NCBI GenBank assembly: GCA_017550165.1
Contig: JAFZQH010000017.1
Coordinates: 1-64,000, forward strand
Length of the DNA: 64,000 bases
Source: Lachnospiraceae bacterium
Lineage (GTDB): Bacteria > Bacillota > Clostridia > Lachnospirales > Lachnospiraceae
Direction of reading: 5' to 3'
The stretch's first letter is position 1. Each line of letters starts with the position of its first letter. A program made the position numbers and the translations under genes. A model generated the notes under the pieces. The model made no database searches and was not told the DNA's origin. It saw only the letters and a program-made list of their open reading frames with translations. Shown here piece after piece: positions 52,700 to 59,915 of this stretch.

Positions 52700-52728
52700 T
52701 TTACAGGCGCGGAGTATTGTGATACAAT
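52700..52728 (+). promoter_or_regulatory. Predicted sigma-A promoter of rpsB-tsf
   Basis: TTTACA (52700-52705), 17-bp spacer, TACAAT (52723-52728). The leader to the rpsB ATG is about 115 nt and holds a CCGGGC/GCCCGG stem near 52774-52798. A dyad GCGGAGTATTGT (52709-52720) / ACAATATTCCGC (52724-52735) covers the -10 element. Confidence 0.7.
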
Positions 52729-52850
52729 ATTCCGCGTATGTAATCAATAAACTATCAAACACGTCTGTGTCCAGACCGGGCGCGGTGGAACTGCCCGGCA
52801 GTTCTCGTTCGGTTATAGCAGACGGAAGTAACAACCAGGGAGGTTTTAAA

Positions 52851-53621
52851 ATGAGTGTTATTTCAATGAAACAGTTACTTGAAGCAGGTGTGCATTTCGG
52901 ACACCAGACCAGAAGATGGAACCCTAAGATGGCTCCTTACATCTTCACCGAGAGGAACGGTATCTACATTATCGATCTTCAGAAGTCAGTAGGCATGGTT
53001 GACACAGCTTACAAGGCTGTAGCCGACATCGTCGCTGACGGCGGTACCATTCTTTTCGTAGGAACCAAGAAGCAGGCTCAGGATGCCGTTAAGACCGAGG
53101 CAGAGCGTTGCGGAATGTTCTATGTTAACGAGAGATGGCTGGGTGGTATGCTTACCAACTTCAAGACGATCAGAAGCAGGATTGAAAGACTTAAAGAGAT
53201 CGAGCGCATGGAAGCAGACGGTACTTTCGATGTACTGCCCAAGAAGGAAGTTATCGGTCTTAAGAAAGAGAAGTACAAGCTTGAGAAGAACTTAGGCGGT
53301 ATCAAGGAGATGAAGCGCATTCCTGACGCTATCTTCGTAGTAGATCCCAAGAAAGAAAGGATCTGCATCCAGGAAGCTCATATCTTAGGTATCCCCCTTA
53401 TCGGTATAGCAGATACTAACTGTGATCCCGAAGAACTGGATTATGTTATTCCGGGTAATGATGATGCCATCAGAGCAGTTAAGCTTATCGTATCTACCAT
53501 GGCAGACGCCGTTATCGAGGCTAATCAGGGTTCAGCCCAGGATGATGCTTACGATGACGAGGATTATGATGACGATTACGATGACGATTATGAAGATGAT
53601 GTAGTAGATGAGGAGGCGTAA
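52851..53621 (+). CDS. rpsB: 30S ribosomal protein S2
   Basis: A 256-residue S2 protein with the family signature [20 protein letters not shown] at the start and [20 protein letters not shown] further on. It binds 16S rRNA at the head-body junction of the small subunit. The last 25 residues are an Asp/Tyr/Glu tail ([16 protein letters not shown]) found in many Lachnospiraceae but not in B. subtilis S2. AGGGAGG precedes the ATG at 52851; the frame extends further upstream but without the S2 signature. tsf follows 3 bp after the stop. Confidence 0.97.
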   Translation: MSVISMKQLLEAGVHFGHQTRRWNPKMAPYIFTERNGIYIIDLQKSVGMVDTAYKAVADIVADGGTILFVGTKKQAQDAVKTEAERCGMFYVNERWLGGMLTNFKTIRSRIERLKEIERMEADGTFDVLPKKEVIGLKKEKYKLEKNLGGIKEMKRIPDAIFVVDPKKERICIQEAHILGIPLIGIADTNCDPEELDYVIPGNDDAIRAVKLIVSTMADAVIEANQGSAQDDAYDDEDYDDDYDDDYEDDVVDEEA

Positions 53622-53624
53622 GAC

Positions 53625-54560
53625 ATGGCAGTTACAGCAGCAATGGTAAAAGAATTAAGAGAAATGACCGGTGCAGGCATGATGGATTGCAAGAAGGCTC
53701 TTTCAGAGACTGACGGCGATATGGATGCAGCTGTTGAGTTCTTAAGAAAGAAAGGACAGGCTACTGCTGAGAAGAAGGCAAGCCGTATAGCAGCAGAAGG
53801 TCTTTGCACCGTTGTATTAAAGGATGATAATACTGCAGCAGTAGTTGAGGTTAACTCTGAGACTGACTTCGTTGCAAAAAATGAAACTTTTAAGGAGTTC
53901 GTTAAGGCAGTAGCCGTTCAGGCTGTTAACTCAGATGCTGCTGACCTTGATGCATTCATGGCTGAGAAGTGGAACGAGGATTCCTCCAAGACCGTTAAGG
54001 AAGCTCTTGTTGAGAAGGTTGCCGTTATCGGTGAGAACCTTCAGATCCGTCGTTTTGAAAAGGTTGTTGAGAAGGACGGTCTTGTTGTTTCTTACATCCA
54101 CGGTGGCGGACGTATCGGCGTTATCGTTGATGCGGTTACAAGCGTTGTTAATGATCAGGTTAAGGAAGCGTTGACCAACATCGCAATGCAGATCGCCGCT
54201 TTAAGACCCCAGTATGTATCCCGTGAAGAGATCAGCGCTGACTTTATCGCTCATGAGAAGGAGATCCTTCTTGAGCAGATCAAGAACGATCCCAAGGAAT
54301 CCCAGAAGCCTGAGAAGGTTATCAACGGTATGATCGAGGGTCGTATTAATAAAGAGCTTAAGGACATCTGCCTGGTCGATCAGGTTTATGTTAAGGCTGA
54401 GGACGGTAAGCAGTCTGTTGCCAAGTACCTTGAGAGTGTGTCCAAGGCTGTTGGAGCTGACATCAAGGTTAAGAAGTTCGTAAGGTTCGAGACCGGTGAG
54501 GGTATCGAGAAGAAGGAAGAGGACTTCGCGGCAGAAGTTGCAAAACAAATGAATGCTTAA
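53625..54560 (+). CDS. tsf: Translation elongation factor Ts
   Basis: A 311-residue EF-Ts. The N-terminal UBA-like segment has MVKELREMTGAGMMDCKKAL, and the core has ETDFVAKN and SYIHGGGRIGVIVD. It exchanges GDP for GTP on EF-Tu. It forms the conserved rpsB-tsf operon, here placed after fla/che as in B. subtilis. A terminator hairpin follows at 54575. Confidence 0.97.
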   Translation: MAVTAAMVKELREMTGAGMMDCKKALSETDGDMDAAVEFLRKKGQATAEKKASRIAAEGLCTVVLKDDNTAAVVEVNSETDFVAKNETFKEFVKAVAVQAVNSDAADLDAFMAEKWNEDSSKTVKEALVEKVAVIGENLQIRRFEKVVEKDGLVVSYIHGGGRIGVIVDAVTSVVNDQVKEALTNIAMQIAALRPQYVSREEISADFIAHEKEILLEQIKNDPKESQKPEKVINGMIEGRINKELKDICLVDQVYVKAEDGKQSVAKYLESVSKAVGADIKVKKFVRFETGEGIEKKEEDFAAEVAKQMNA

Positions 54561-54574
54561 TTCACTCGTACTTT

Positions 54575-54608
54575 AAGGAGACAGTTCGCTGTCTCCTTTA
54601 TAGTTTTA
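54575..54608 (+). terminator. Terminator of rpsB-tsf
   Basis: AAGGAGACAG (54575-54584) and CTGTCTCCTT (54589-54598) form a perfect 10-bp stem with a stable TTCG loop, followed by TATAGTTTT. Confidence 0.75.
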
Positions 54609-54663
54609 TGAGATGGATATAAAACTTGCGAACCTGTTTCCTGAATAGAAAAGGAGATAGCGA

Positions 54664-55218
54664 ATGACTGAGAGGGAATCACTGGGTGAAAAGAGGCTTG
54701 AGTCCGAGTGTGTCTTTGATGGGATTATTTTGCATGTTGAGAAGGATCGGGTGGGGCTGCCTAACGGGAATGAGGCGGTCCGGGAGGTTATCAGGCATAT
54801 CGGGGCGGTGTGTATCGTTCCGGTCACTGATGACGGCATGGTTGTTATGGAACGGCAGTTTCGGTATCCCATCGACAGGGTGATCAGCGAGATCCCGGCG
54901 GGGAAGCTGGACTTTAAGGATGAGGACAGGCTTGAAGCTGCCAAGCGTGAACTCCGGGAGGAGACCGGATATACTGCCGGAAAGTGGACTGACATGGGCA
55001 TTTACTACCCGGCTGCGGCTTACTCTGATGAGAGGATAACCATGTATCTTGCCACTGAACTCAGCAAAGGGGAAAGAAAGCTGGATTTCGACGAGTTTCT
55101 CAACGTAGAGCTCATTCCGATCGATAAACTGGTTGATGATATCATGGCCGGCCGTATCACCGACGGCAAGACCCAGGTGGCTATCCTTAAAGCTGCAAAG
55201 ATACTAAAAAGAGGATAA
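54664..55218 (+). CDS. Nudix hydrolase, ADP-ribose pyrophosphatase type
   Basis: A 184-residue Nudix protein. The beta-strand QFRYPIDRVISEIPAGK and the Nudix helix REVREETGY-like part (RLEAAKRELREETGY near 95-110) identify it. The spacing from the Gly to the first Glu is one residue longer than the standard box. The NudF-type enzyme splits ADP-ribose into AMP and ribose 5-phosphate. AAAAGGAGA precedes the ATG. A strong terminator follows. Confidence 0.88.
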   Translation: MTERESLGEKRLESECVFDGIILHVEKDRVGLPNGNEAVREVIRHIGAVCIVPVTDDGMVVMERQFRYPIDRVISEIPAGKLDFKDEDRLEAAKRELREETGYTAGKWTDMGIYYPAAAYSDERITMYLATELSKGERKLDFDEFLNVELIPIDKLVDDIMAGRITDGKTQVAILKAAKILKRG

Positions 55219-55223
55219 AAATA

Positions 55224-55257
55224 GTTCTCCGTGCAGGCACGGAGAACCTTTTTTTTA
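55224..55257. terminator. Terminator between the Nudix gene and the convergent small gene
   Basis: GTTCTCCGTG (55224-55233) pairs with CACGGAGAAC (55238-55247), CAGG loop, then C and a run of eight or more T. Upstream A residues let it work on the minus strand as well. Confidence 0.85.
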
Positions 55258-55269
55258 TATACACTTGTA

Positions 55270-55491
55270 TTAGTCCGGATTAAATTCGTATGTTACCTCA
55301 TATCCGCCACGCTCGAATCTGATAATGCATCCGCCGTCATCCTTCTTCTCAACCTCGAATTTAGCCTTAGGCTCTTTCTCCTTGAAGTAAGCTACGGGAT
55401 CATCTGTCTCGATGGTCTGGATATCAGCCTTGGAAGGTGACTTGCCCCCGCAAGTAGGTTGCTTCTCATCAATAATAAGTTCATACCTCAT
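55270..55491 (-). CDS. Small hypothetical protein
   Basis: A 73-residue soluble protein beginning MRYELIIDEKQPTCGGKSPS, with alternating charged strands (KFEVEKKDDGGCIIRFERGG, then EVTYEFNPD) that suggest a small beta-sheet fold. No family is recognised. It is a real gene by its signals: GAGGAGGT before the ATG on the minus strand, a good promoter at 55552-55580, and a terminator downstream. Confidence 0.75.
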   Translation of the reverse strand: MRYELIIDEKQPTCGGKSPSKADIQTIETDDPVAYFKEKEPKAKFEVEKKDDGGCIIRFERGGYEVTYEFNPD

Positions 55492-55551
55492 TTTTAATTT
55501 ACCTCCTCATAATTAAGAATTATTCTTACAAGAATACCTCCATACAATCTG

Positions 55552-55580
55552 ATTGTACCACCTTATGATTGTTAATTCAA
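55552..55580 (-). promoter_or_regulatory. Predicted sigma-A promoter of the 55270-55491 gene
   Basis: On the minus strand, TTGAAT (55580-55575), 17-bp spacer, TACAAT (55557-55552). Confidence 0.7.
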
Positions 55581-55653
55581 TAAGTAATGCTATTGAAAAC
55601 CGCCGTCTTATGTTATAAAATCTTACTAATACAACAGATAGGAGAAGGTTGCT

Positions 55654-56613
55654 ATGCAGAAGGTTGTTAATGAAAATGAGATCGCTAAGATTGTACAGGA
55701 GATCTTTGACGATTACGAGAAGGGCAAGAATATCGATACTGTTGATATTTATAATAAACCTGACAAGATGGAGGTTCAGGAGCTAGTTGATGATCTCTTC
55801 AAGATCATCTTTCCCGGCTATTTCAGGGACAGGTCCTATAAGATCTATAATCCCAAGCACAGTTTCGCGGTCAATATCGAGGATACCTTCTATCACCTGA
55901 ACAAGCAGGTCAACCTGGCTCTTGATTACGGCAAAAAGGAAGAGAAGCTTTCCGATGAGGATAAGAAGCAGGAGAGCTACCGAATCTGCAAATCATTTTT
56001 CGGGAAGATCCCCAAGATCCGTGAATATGTTGAGACTGACCTTCTGGCAACCTATGACGGCGACCCCGCCGCAGGCAGCCTCGAGGAGATCATTCTTGCT
56101 TACCCCGGACTTCGTGCCATCACGGTTTACCGTATAGCTCATGAACTCTATGTGGAGAATGTTCCGGTGCTGCCCAGGCTTATGACTGAATATGCCCATT
56201 CCCAGACCGGGATAGATATACACCCCGGAGCCACCATCGGCAAGTACTTCTGCATAGACCACGGGACAGGCATTGTAGTTGGTGAGACATCCATTATCGG
56301 ATGCAATGTCAAGATATATCAGGGCGTTACCATAGGCGCTCTTTCAACCAGGGGCGGACAGAAACTTTCGGGAAAGAAACGTCATCCCACCATCTGCGAT
56401 AACGTGACCATATATTCAGGAGCCTCGATCCTGGGCGGTGAGACGGTTATCGGAGAGAATACGGTGGTAGGCGGCAACACATTTATCACCCGGTCCATAG
56501 ACCCCAACACCAGGGTTTCCATGAAGAACCTGGAGATGGAGTACCGCAACGCCGACAATGAAATAAAGAGCGAAGAACTGCCACAGGGTGACGAGTGGTA
56601 TTACATTATATAA
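55654..56613 (+). CDS. Serine O-acetyltransferase (EpsC/CysE type)
   Basis: A 319-residue serine acetyltransferase of the EpsC type. The helical N-terminal part (about 1-185) is followed by a left-handed beta-helix. That helix has HPGATIGKYFCIDHGTGIVV and GCNVKIYQGVTIGA, with the catalytic Asp-His pair expected in CIDHGTG. It makes O-acetylserine for cysteine synthesis. TTGAAA (55593-55598) and extended -10 TGTTATAAA (55611-55619) are a candidate promoter. AGGAGAAGG precedes the ATG. No cysteine T-box leader is evident. Confidence 0.92.
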   Translation: MQKVVNENEIAKIVQEIFDDYEKGKNIDTVDIYNKPDKMEVQELVDDLFKIIFPGYFRDRSYKIYNPKHSFAVNIEDTFYHLNKQVNLALDYGKKEEKLSDEDKKQESYRICKSFFGKIPKIREYVETDLLATYDGDPAAGSLEEIILAYPGLRAITVYRIAHELYVENVPVLPRLMTEYAHSQTGIDIHPGATIGKYFCIDHGTGIVVGETSIIGCNVKIYQGVTIGALSTRGGQKLSGKKRHPTICDNVTIYSGASILGGETVIGENTVVGGNTFITRSIDPNTRVSMKNLEMEYRNADNEIKSEELPQGDEWYYII

Positions 56614-56641
56614 GAAGGGCCCCGGGGGCGGTTTATATTAT

Positions 56642-57037
56642 CTATACTTCATCCTTCAAATAGTAATACCACTTACACAGGTATTTGTCGTACATGTGGT
56701 ATACATTATCACAGCCGTCATTAAACCAGCAGTTTTCCTTGTCATAATATGTATTCTTACAGTCGCTGTGTCCCTCATTCTTCCCGCCGGCAACCATGTT
56801 AAGCTCCTCATCCGGTATCGTGAGAATTATGGCATCTGTTTTGCTCCGGATTATTTTTTCCGCTTCATCATAGTATTCTTTAAAATCATCCGGAGTTACA
56901 CCATAACCCAGCTTCTCGGCAATCTCGCCATAGACCCTGGATTCATCCCCGGATTCATCGTATTCCGCCAGAAGATCATAAACCTTAGGATCATTCTGCA
57001 TCTGCCCGATAATCTCTCTCATCTTGTCAAACGACAT
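56642..57037 (-). CDS. Putative RiPP precursor with Nif11-like leader and double-glycine site
   Basis: A 131-residue protein. Residues 1 to about 83 look like a Nif11-type leader: a helical DPKVYDLL-to-EIAEKLGYGVTPDDF region, then IPDEELNMVAGG, where Gly84-Gly85 is a typical cleavage site for a peptidase-containing ABC exporter. The 46-residue core (86-131) is rich in Tyr, Trp and Asp and has four cysteines (93, 103, 109, 121). Such peptides are matured and exported as bacteriocin-like products. No modifying enzyme, peptidase or exporter is within the window, so it is an orphan. Start 57037 is preferred, with GGGTGA upstream; ATG 57052 is possible. It is convergent with the acetyltransferase gene. 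Confidence 0.7.
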   Translation of the reverse strand: MSFDKMREIIGQMQNDPKVYDLLAEYDESGDESRVYGEIAEKLGYGVTPDDFKEYYDEAEKIIRSKTDAIILTIPDEELNMVAGGKNEGHSDCKNTYYDKENCWFNDGCDNVYHMYDKYLCKWYYYLKDEV

Positions 57038-57191
57038 ATTCTCATCACCCATCCCTTCTCATCAAAGCCATGTATCAGATGCTTCATGTAAAAACTATAT
57101 CACACAATCAAGAAGAGATAAACAGATAATATATATTTTCAGAATGTGGCGGCAGGGCGGAAAAAGAATAATGACCGGAAAAAAGAAAAAC

Positions 57192-57220
57192 TTGAGAAGG
57201 TGGGATGGGAAGCATATAAT
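57192..57220 (+). promoter_or_regulatory. Predicted sigma-A promoter of the NYN/PIN gene
   Basis: TTGAGA (57192-57197), 17-bp spacer, TATAAT (57215-57220), about 31 bp before the start. Confidence 0.7.
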
Positions 57221-57250
57221 AGATGATGTGGATCAAACGGGGGAATGAAT

Positions 57251-57883
57251 ATGGAGACATTTTATCTTGTAGATTATGAAAATGTAGGAAGCACGGGAGT
57301 ATTAAAGTGTGACGGTCTGGAAAAGACGGACCATCTGCACATCTTTTATACCGAGAATGCCAAGAAGATAGATCTTGATATAGTGGCGGACCATGGGGAC
57401 GCGGAATTCGTCATACATAAGGTCCCCATAAAGAGCCAGTCCGTGGATATGCATATCGTATCCTTCATGGGCTATCTTATCGGGAAGAACTCCGGAGAGA
57501 AGATAAAGGTTGTTATCATCAGTAAAGATACGGACTTTGATAATCTGATCAAGTTCTGGAACGAGGAGGCCGAGCTTTCCAGAAAGCCCAAGATGGATAT
57601 ATCGAAAAAGAAGGCAAGGGCAGCTAAGGCGCCTGCAAAGCCAAAGGATAGCAGTGCTCCTATTGATTCCGAGCTGAAGACCAGGTTAAATGCAGAGATC
57701 CAGAAGACCCTGTCACAGGGCGGCTTCGATAACAGGACTATCAACAATGTGGCAAAGCTGGTGGGAAAGCATTACGGCAAGGGCGAACTTAAACGCGACG
57801 TCCACAACGCACTGATGAAGAGTTATAAGAAGCATGATGAGATATACAAGGCCATAAAGGTGGTTCTTTCAAAATATAGTTAA
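57251..57883 (+). CDS. NYN/PIN-like RNase-fold protein
   Basis: A 210-residue protein. The N-terminal PIN-like fold shows the acidic residues expected for a metal site: LVDYENVG near 7-14, KKIDLDIVADHGD and VIISKDTDFDNLIKFW. A Lys/Ala/Pro linker (about 118-140) leads to a helical C-terminal domain (about 140-210) that may bind nucleic acid. PIN/NYN enzymes often cut RNA; its target is unknown. The ATG at 57251 has GGGGG at good distance; ATG 57245 is too close. The lipoprotein gene follows after 4 bp. Confidence 0.75.
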   Translation: METFYLVDYENVGSTGVLKCDGLEKTDHLHIFYTENAKKIDLDIVADHGDAEFVIHKVPIKSQSVDMHIVSFMGYLIGKNSGEKIKVVIISKDTDFDNLIKFWNEEAELSRKPKMDISKKKARAAKAPAKPKDSSAPIDSELKTRLNAEIQKTLSQGGFDNRTINNVAKLVGKHYGKGELKRDVHNALMKSYKKHDEIYKAIKVVLSKYS

Positions 57884-57887
57884 GATA

Positions 57888-59159
57888 ATGGAACTCTGTA
57901 AACACTCTTCTTTTAAACACATCGTTATATGTCTTACCCTCTTTGGCTTGTTATGTTCTGTGCCGGGGTGCGGCAGTGAGCGGAAGATATCAAGCCTTAA
58001 TACGTCTGCGGCATCAAGTGTCCCGAATCCCATTCCGCCGGCGGCGGGAAGCCGGGCAGAAGGGTCGGGGGGCGGCACTTCATCCGTTAAGGCCCTCTAT
58101 CTGGGGGTGGCCAACTACGGCGGACCGGAGGCCTCCAAGGCCAATATGGGCAACTTCCGCTTTCGTTTCAGGATAAATGACAAAGAGTATTCCTATTACA
58201 TGGATAACAGCGATGATTACAGGCTCCAGAATACTCTTAAGGAAGGGTATATGTATAACATAACCGTGACCGAGGGTACCATTACGGCGGCAGAGCTTGT
58301 GAACACCGGAGAATATGCGGATTACAAGCCTGTGGTATCAGGAGAGCCCGGGGTAAGGACCGTGACCAATCTTATTAAAACGGCCTTAAGCCCTGTGGGG
58401 ACGACTCTTTACGTCTATGGGGGTGGCTGGAACTGGCAGGACACCGGCAGCGGTAATGAGGCCCGGACCATTGGCGTCTCTCCGAGCTGGATCAGGTTTT
58501 TTAAAGAGCGAAATGAAGACTACACCTATCGGGATGATGAGCACCCGTCAAGGAGTTATTACCCTACGGGAGGCTTTAACGAATACTACTATGCAGGCCT
58601 GGATTGCTCAGGCTACTTGGGATGGGTTTTATATAATACGTTCGAAAAGGAAGATATGAAAGATGGCTACGTCACCGCCGCTGATGATCTTGCCAAGTCA
58701 TTGGCAGACCGCGGCCTTGGGACCATCACAAAAACCCTCTCTCCTGCGGGAGCATCTTATTGTTTTAAGACATTGCCCGGAGACATAGTAAGCATCGAAG
58801 GCCACGCTTGGCTTTCCCTTGGGACATGCAGTGACGGCAGCACCGTAATACTTCACGCCACTCCTTCTCCAAGCAGAAGCGATGGAAAGGGTGGTGGGGT
58901 GCAGATCGGAGCCATCGGCAACTCCAAGGACTGTGAAGCATACACCCTTGCAAGAAACTATATGGCGCGTTTCTATCCGGACTGGTACAGCCGGTATAAT
59001 ATATACACCTGCAACCCGGTGATCTATTTTGATCTTGCAGCCGGGAACCTGGGCTGCTTTTCCTGGGATACCGGTAACGCTCAGGGACTTTCAGACCCTG
59101 ACAATATCAGATCCCTAAACCCCTCAGCGATTTTAAACGGGATTTTCGGCAAAAAATAA
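57888..59159 (+). CDS. Lipoprotein with NlpC/P60-like cysteine peptidase domain
   Basis: A 423-residue lipoprotein. The signal peptide ends in the lipobox VPGC (Cys about 28), which is lipidated and anchors the protein outside the membrane. A low-complexity Ser/Gly/Pro spacer and a small beta domain (about 60-145) follow. The C-terminal half has the NlpC/P60 signs: the cysteine in LDCSGYLGWVLY and the histidine in SIEGHAWLSLG. Such domains cut peptide stems of peptidoglycan. The YVYGGGWNWQDTG segment just before the cysteine is also typical. It is closely linked to the NYN/PIN gene. Confidence 0.8.
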   Translation: MELCKHSSFKHIVICLTLFGLLCSVPGCGSERKISSLNTSAASSVPNPIPPAAGSRAEGSGGGTSSVKALYLGVANYGGPEASKANMGNFRFRFRINDKEYSYYMDNSDDYRLQNTLKEGYMYNITVTEGTITAAELVNTGEYADYKPVVSGEPGVRTVTNLIKTALSPVGTTLYVYGGGWNWQDTGSGNEARTIGVSPSWIRFFKERNEDYTYRDDEHPSRSYYPTGGFNEYYYAGLDCSGYLGWVLYNTFEKEDMKDGYVTAADDLAKSLADRGLGTITKTLSPAGASYCFKTLPGDIVSIEGHAWLSLGTCSDGSTVILHATPSPSRSDGKGGGVQIGAIGNSKDCEAYTLARNYMARFYPDWYSRYNIYTCNPVIYFDLAAGNLGCFSWDTGNAQGLSDPDNIRSLNPSAILNGIFGKK

Positions 59160-59197
59160 GGCATTCCGAGAAGTTCACAAAATTTTCACAATTTTTA

Positions 59198-59224
59198 TTA
59201 GCACTCACTATTGACGAGTGCTAA
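59198..59224. promoter_or_regulatory. CIRCE operator (HrcA binding site)
   Basis: TTAGCACTC (59198-59206), 9-bp spacer, GAGTGCTAA (59216-59224): a perfect match to the CIRCE consensus. HrcA binding here would block the promoter below and release it under heat shock. Confidence 0.96.
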
Positions 59225-59239
59225 TAATCGTGGTATAAC
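59211..59239 (+). promoter_or_regulatory. Predicted sigma-A promoter of hsp20
   Basis: TTGACG (59211-59216), 17-bp spacer, TATAAC (59234-59239). The -35 lies inside the CIRCE dyad. The leader is about 105 nt and includes an extra AAGGAGG at 59248. Confidence 0.85.
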
Positions 59240-59352
59240 ATAATCGTAAGGAGGAGTTGAAGGGGATAAGGTATCCGGATTCACTGCTTACGGAAAACAT
59301 AATAACGATCACAACGGTTTATTTACCGCATATTTTTAAGGAGGAATGACTT

Positions 59353-59796
59353 ATGTTAATGCCCAGTATTTTTGGAGAGAACTTGTTTGATGACTTTTTT
59401 GAAGATTTCGCAAGACCGGCTAAGAGAGTTGCAAGATATACCACTCCGGCTAACGCAGTTATGAAGACTGATATCAAGGAACATGAGGATGGATTTGAAC
59501 TTTCCATCGATCTTCCGGGATACAAGAAAGAAGATGTTCAGGCTGAATTAAAGGACGGATATCTCACCATCACAGCTACGCGCAAGTCGGAGGAGGATGA
59601 CTCCGATAAGAAGACCGGATACATCCGCCGCGAGAGATATTTCGGTACCAGCAGCAGAAGCTTCTATGTAGGAGAAGCTCTTGAGGAAGAGGATATCAAG
59701 GCTAAATTCTCCGATGGTGTACTCCATGTAATGGTTCCGAAGAAAGAGGCTAAGCCTCAGGTAGAGGAGAAGAAGTATATCGCCATTGAAGGCTGA
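59353..59796 (+). CDS. Small heat-shock protein, Hsp20/alpha-crystallin family
   Basis: A 147-residue Hsp20. The N-terminal arm (FDDFFEDFARP) precedes the alpha-crystallin domain (about 37-130), with FELSIDLPGYKKEDVQAELK and the GVLHVMVPK motif. The C-terminal tail has an IxI-type motif (YIAIEG). It holds unfolding proteins for refolding by other chaperones. AAGGAGG precedes the ATG. It is under CIRCE/HrcA control and has its own terminator, so it is a single-gene unit. Confidence 0.96.
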   Translation: MLMPSIFGENLFDDFFEDFARPAKRVARYTTPANAVMKTDIKEHEDGFELSIDLPGYKKEDVQAELKDGYLTITATRKSEEDDSDKKTGYIRRERYFGTSSRSFYVGEALEEEDIKAKFSDGVLHVMVPKKEAKPQVEEKKYIAIEG

Positions 59797-59835
59797 TATT
59801 TACTCCCGTTGATCCATAGACCCCCCTTATACATA

Positions 59836-59866
59836 CCCCCCGGATTCTCCGGGGGGTTTTTCTTGC
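59836..59866 (+). terminator. Terminator of hsp20
   Basis: CCCCCCGGA (59836-59844) pairs with TCCGGGGGG (59848-59856), TTC loop, followed by TTTTTC: a strong intrinsic terminator. Confidence 0.92.
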
Positions 59867-59892
59867 TTTTAACCCTTTATTTTATTACAATG
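59863..59892 (+). promoter_or_regulatory. Candidate promoter of the metallophosphatase gene
   Basis: TTGCTT (59863-59868), 18-bp spacer, TACAAT (59887-59892), about 24 bp before the ATG at 59916. Confidence 0.45.
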
Positions 59893-59915
59893 AAAATGAA
59901 GAGGCAGGTATTCTT

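Noticed and set aside
55501-55653. T-box or other cysteine-responsive leader before the serine acetyltransferase
   Set aside because: The gap is short and occupied by two divergent promoters; no T-box core or long leader structure is visible.
59181-59195. CodY-like box AATTTTCACAATTTT before hsp20
   Set aside because: Three mismatches in a very AT-rich stretch, lacking the central symmetry; CIRCE explains the regulation better.
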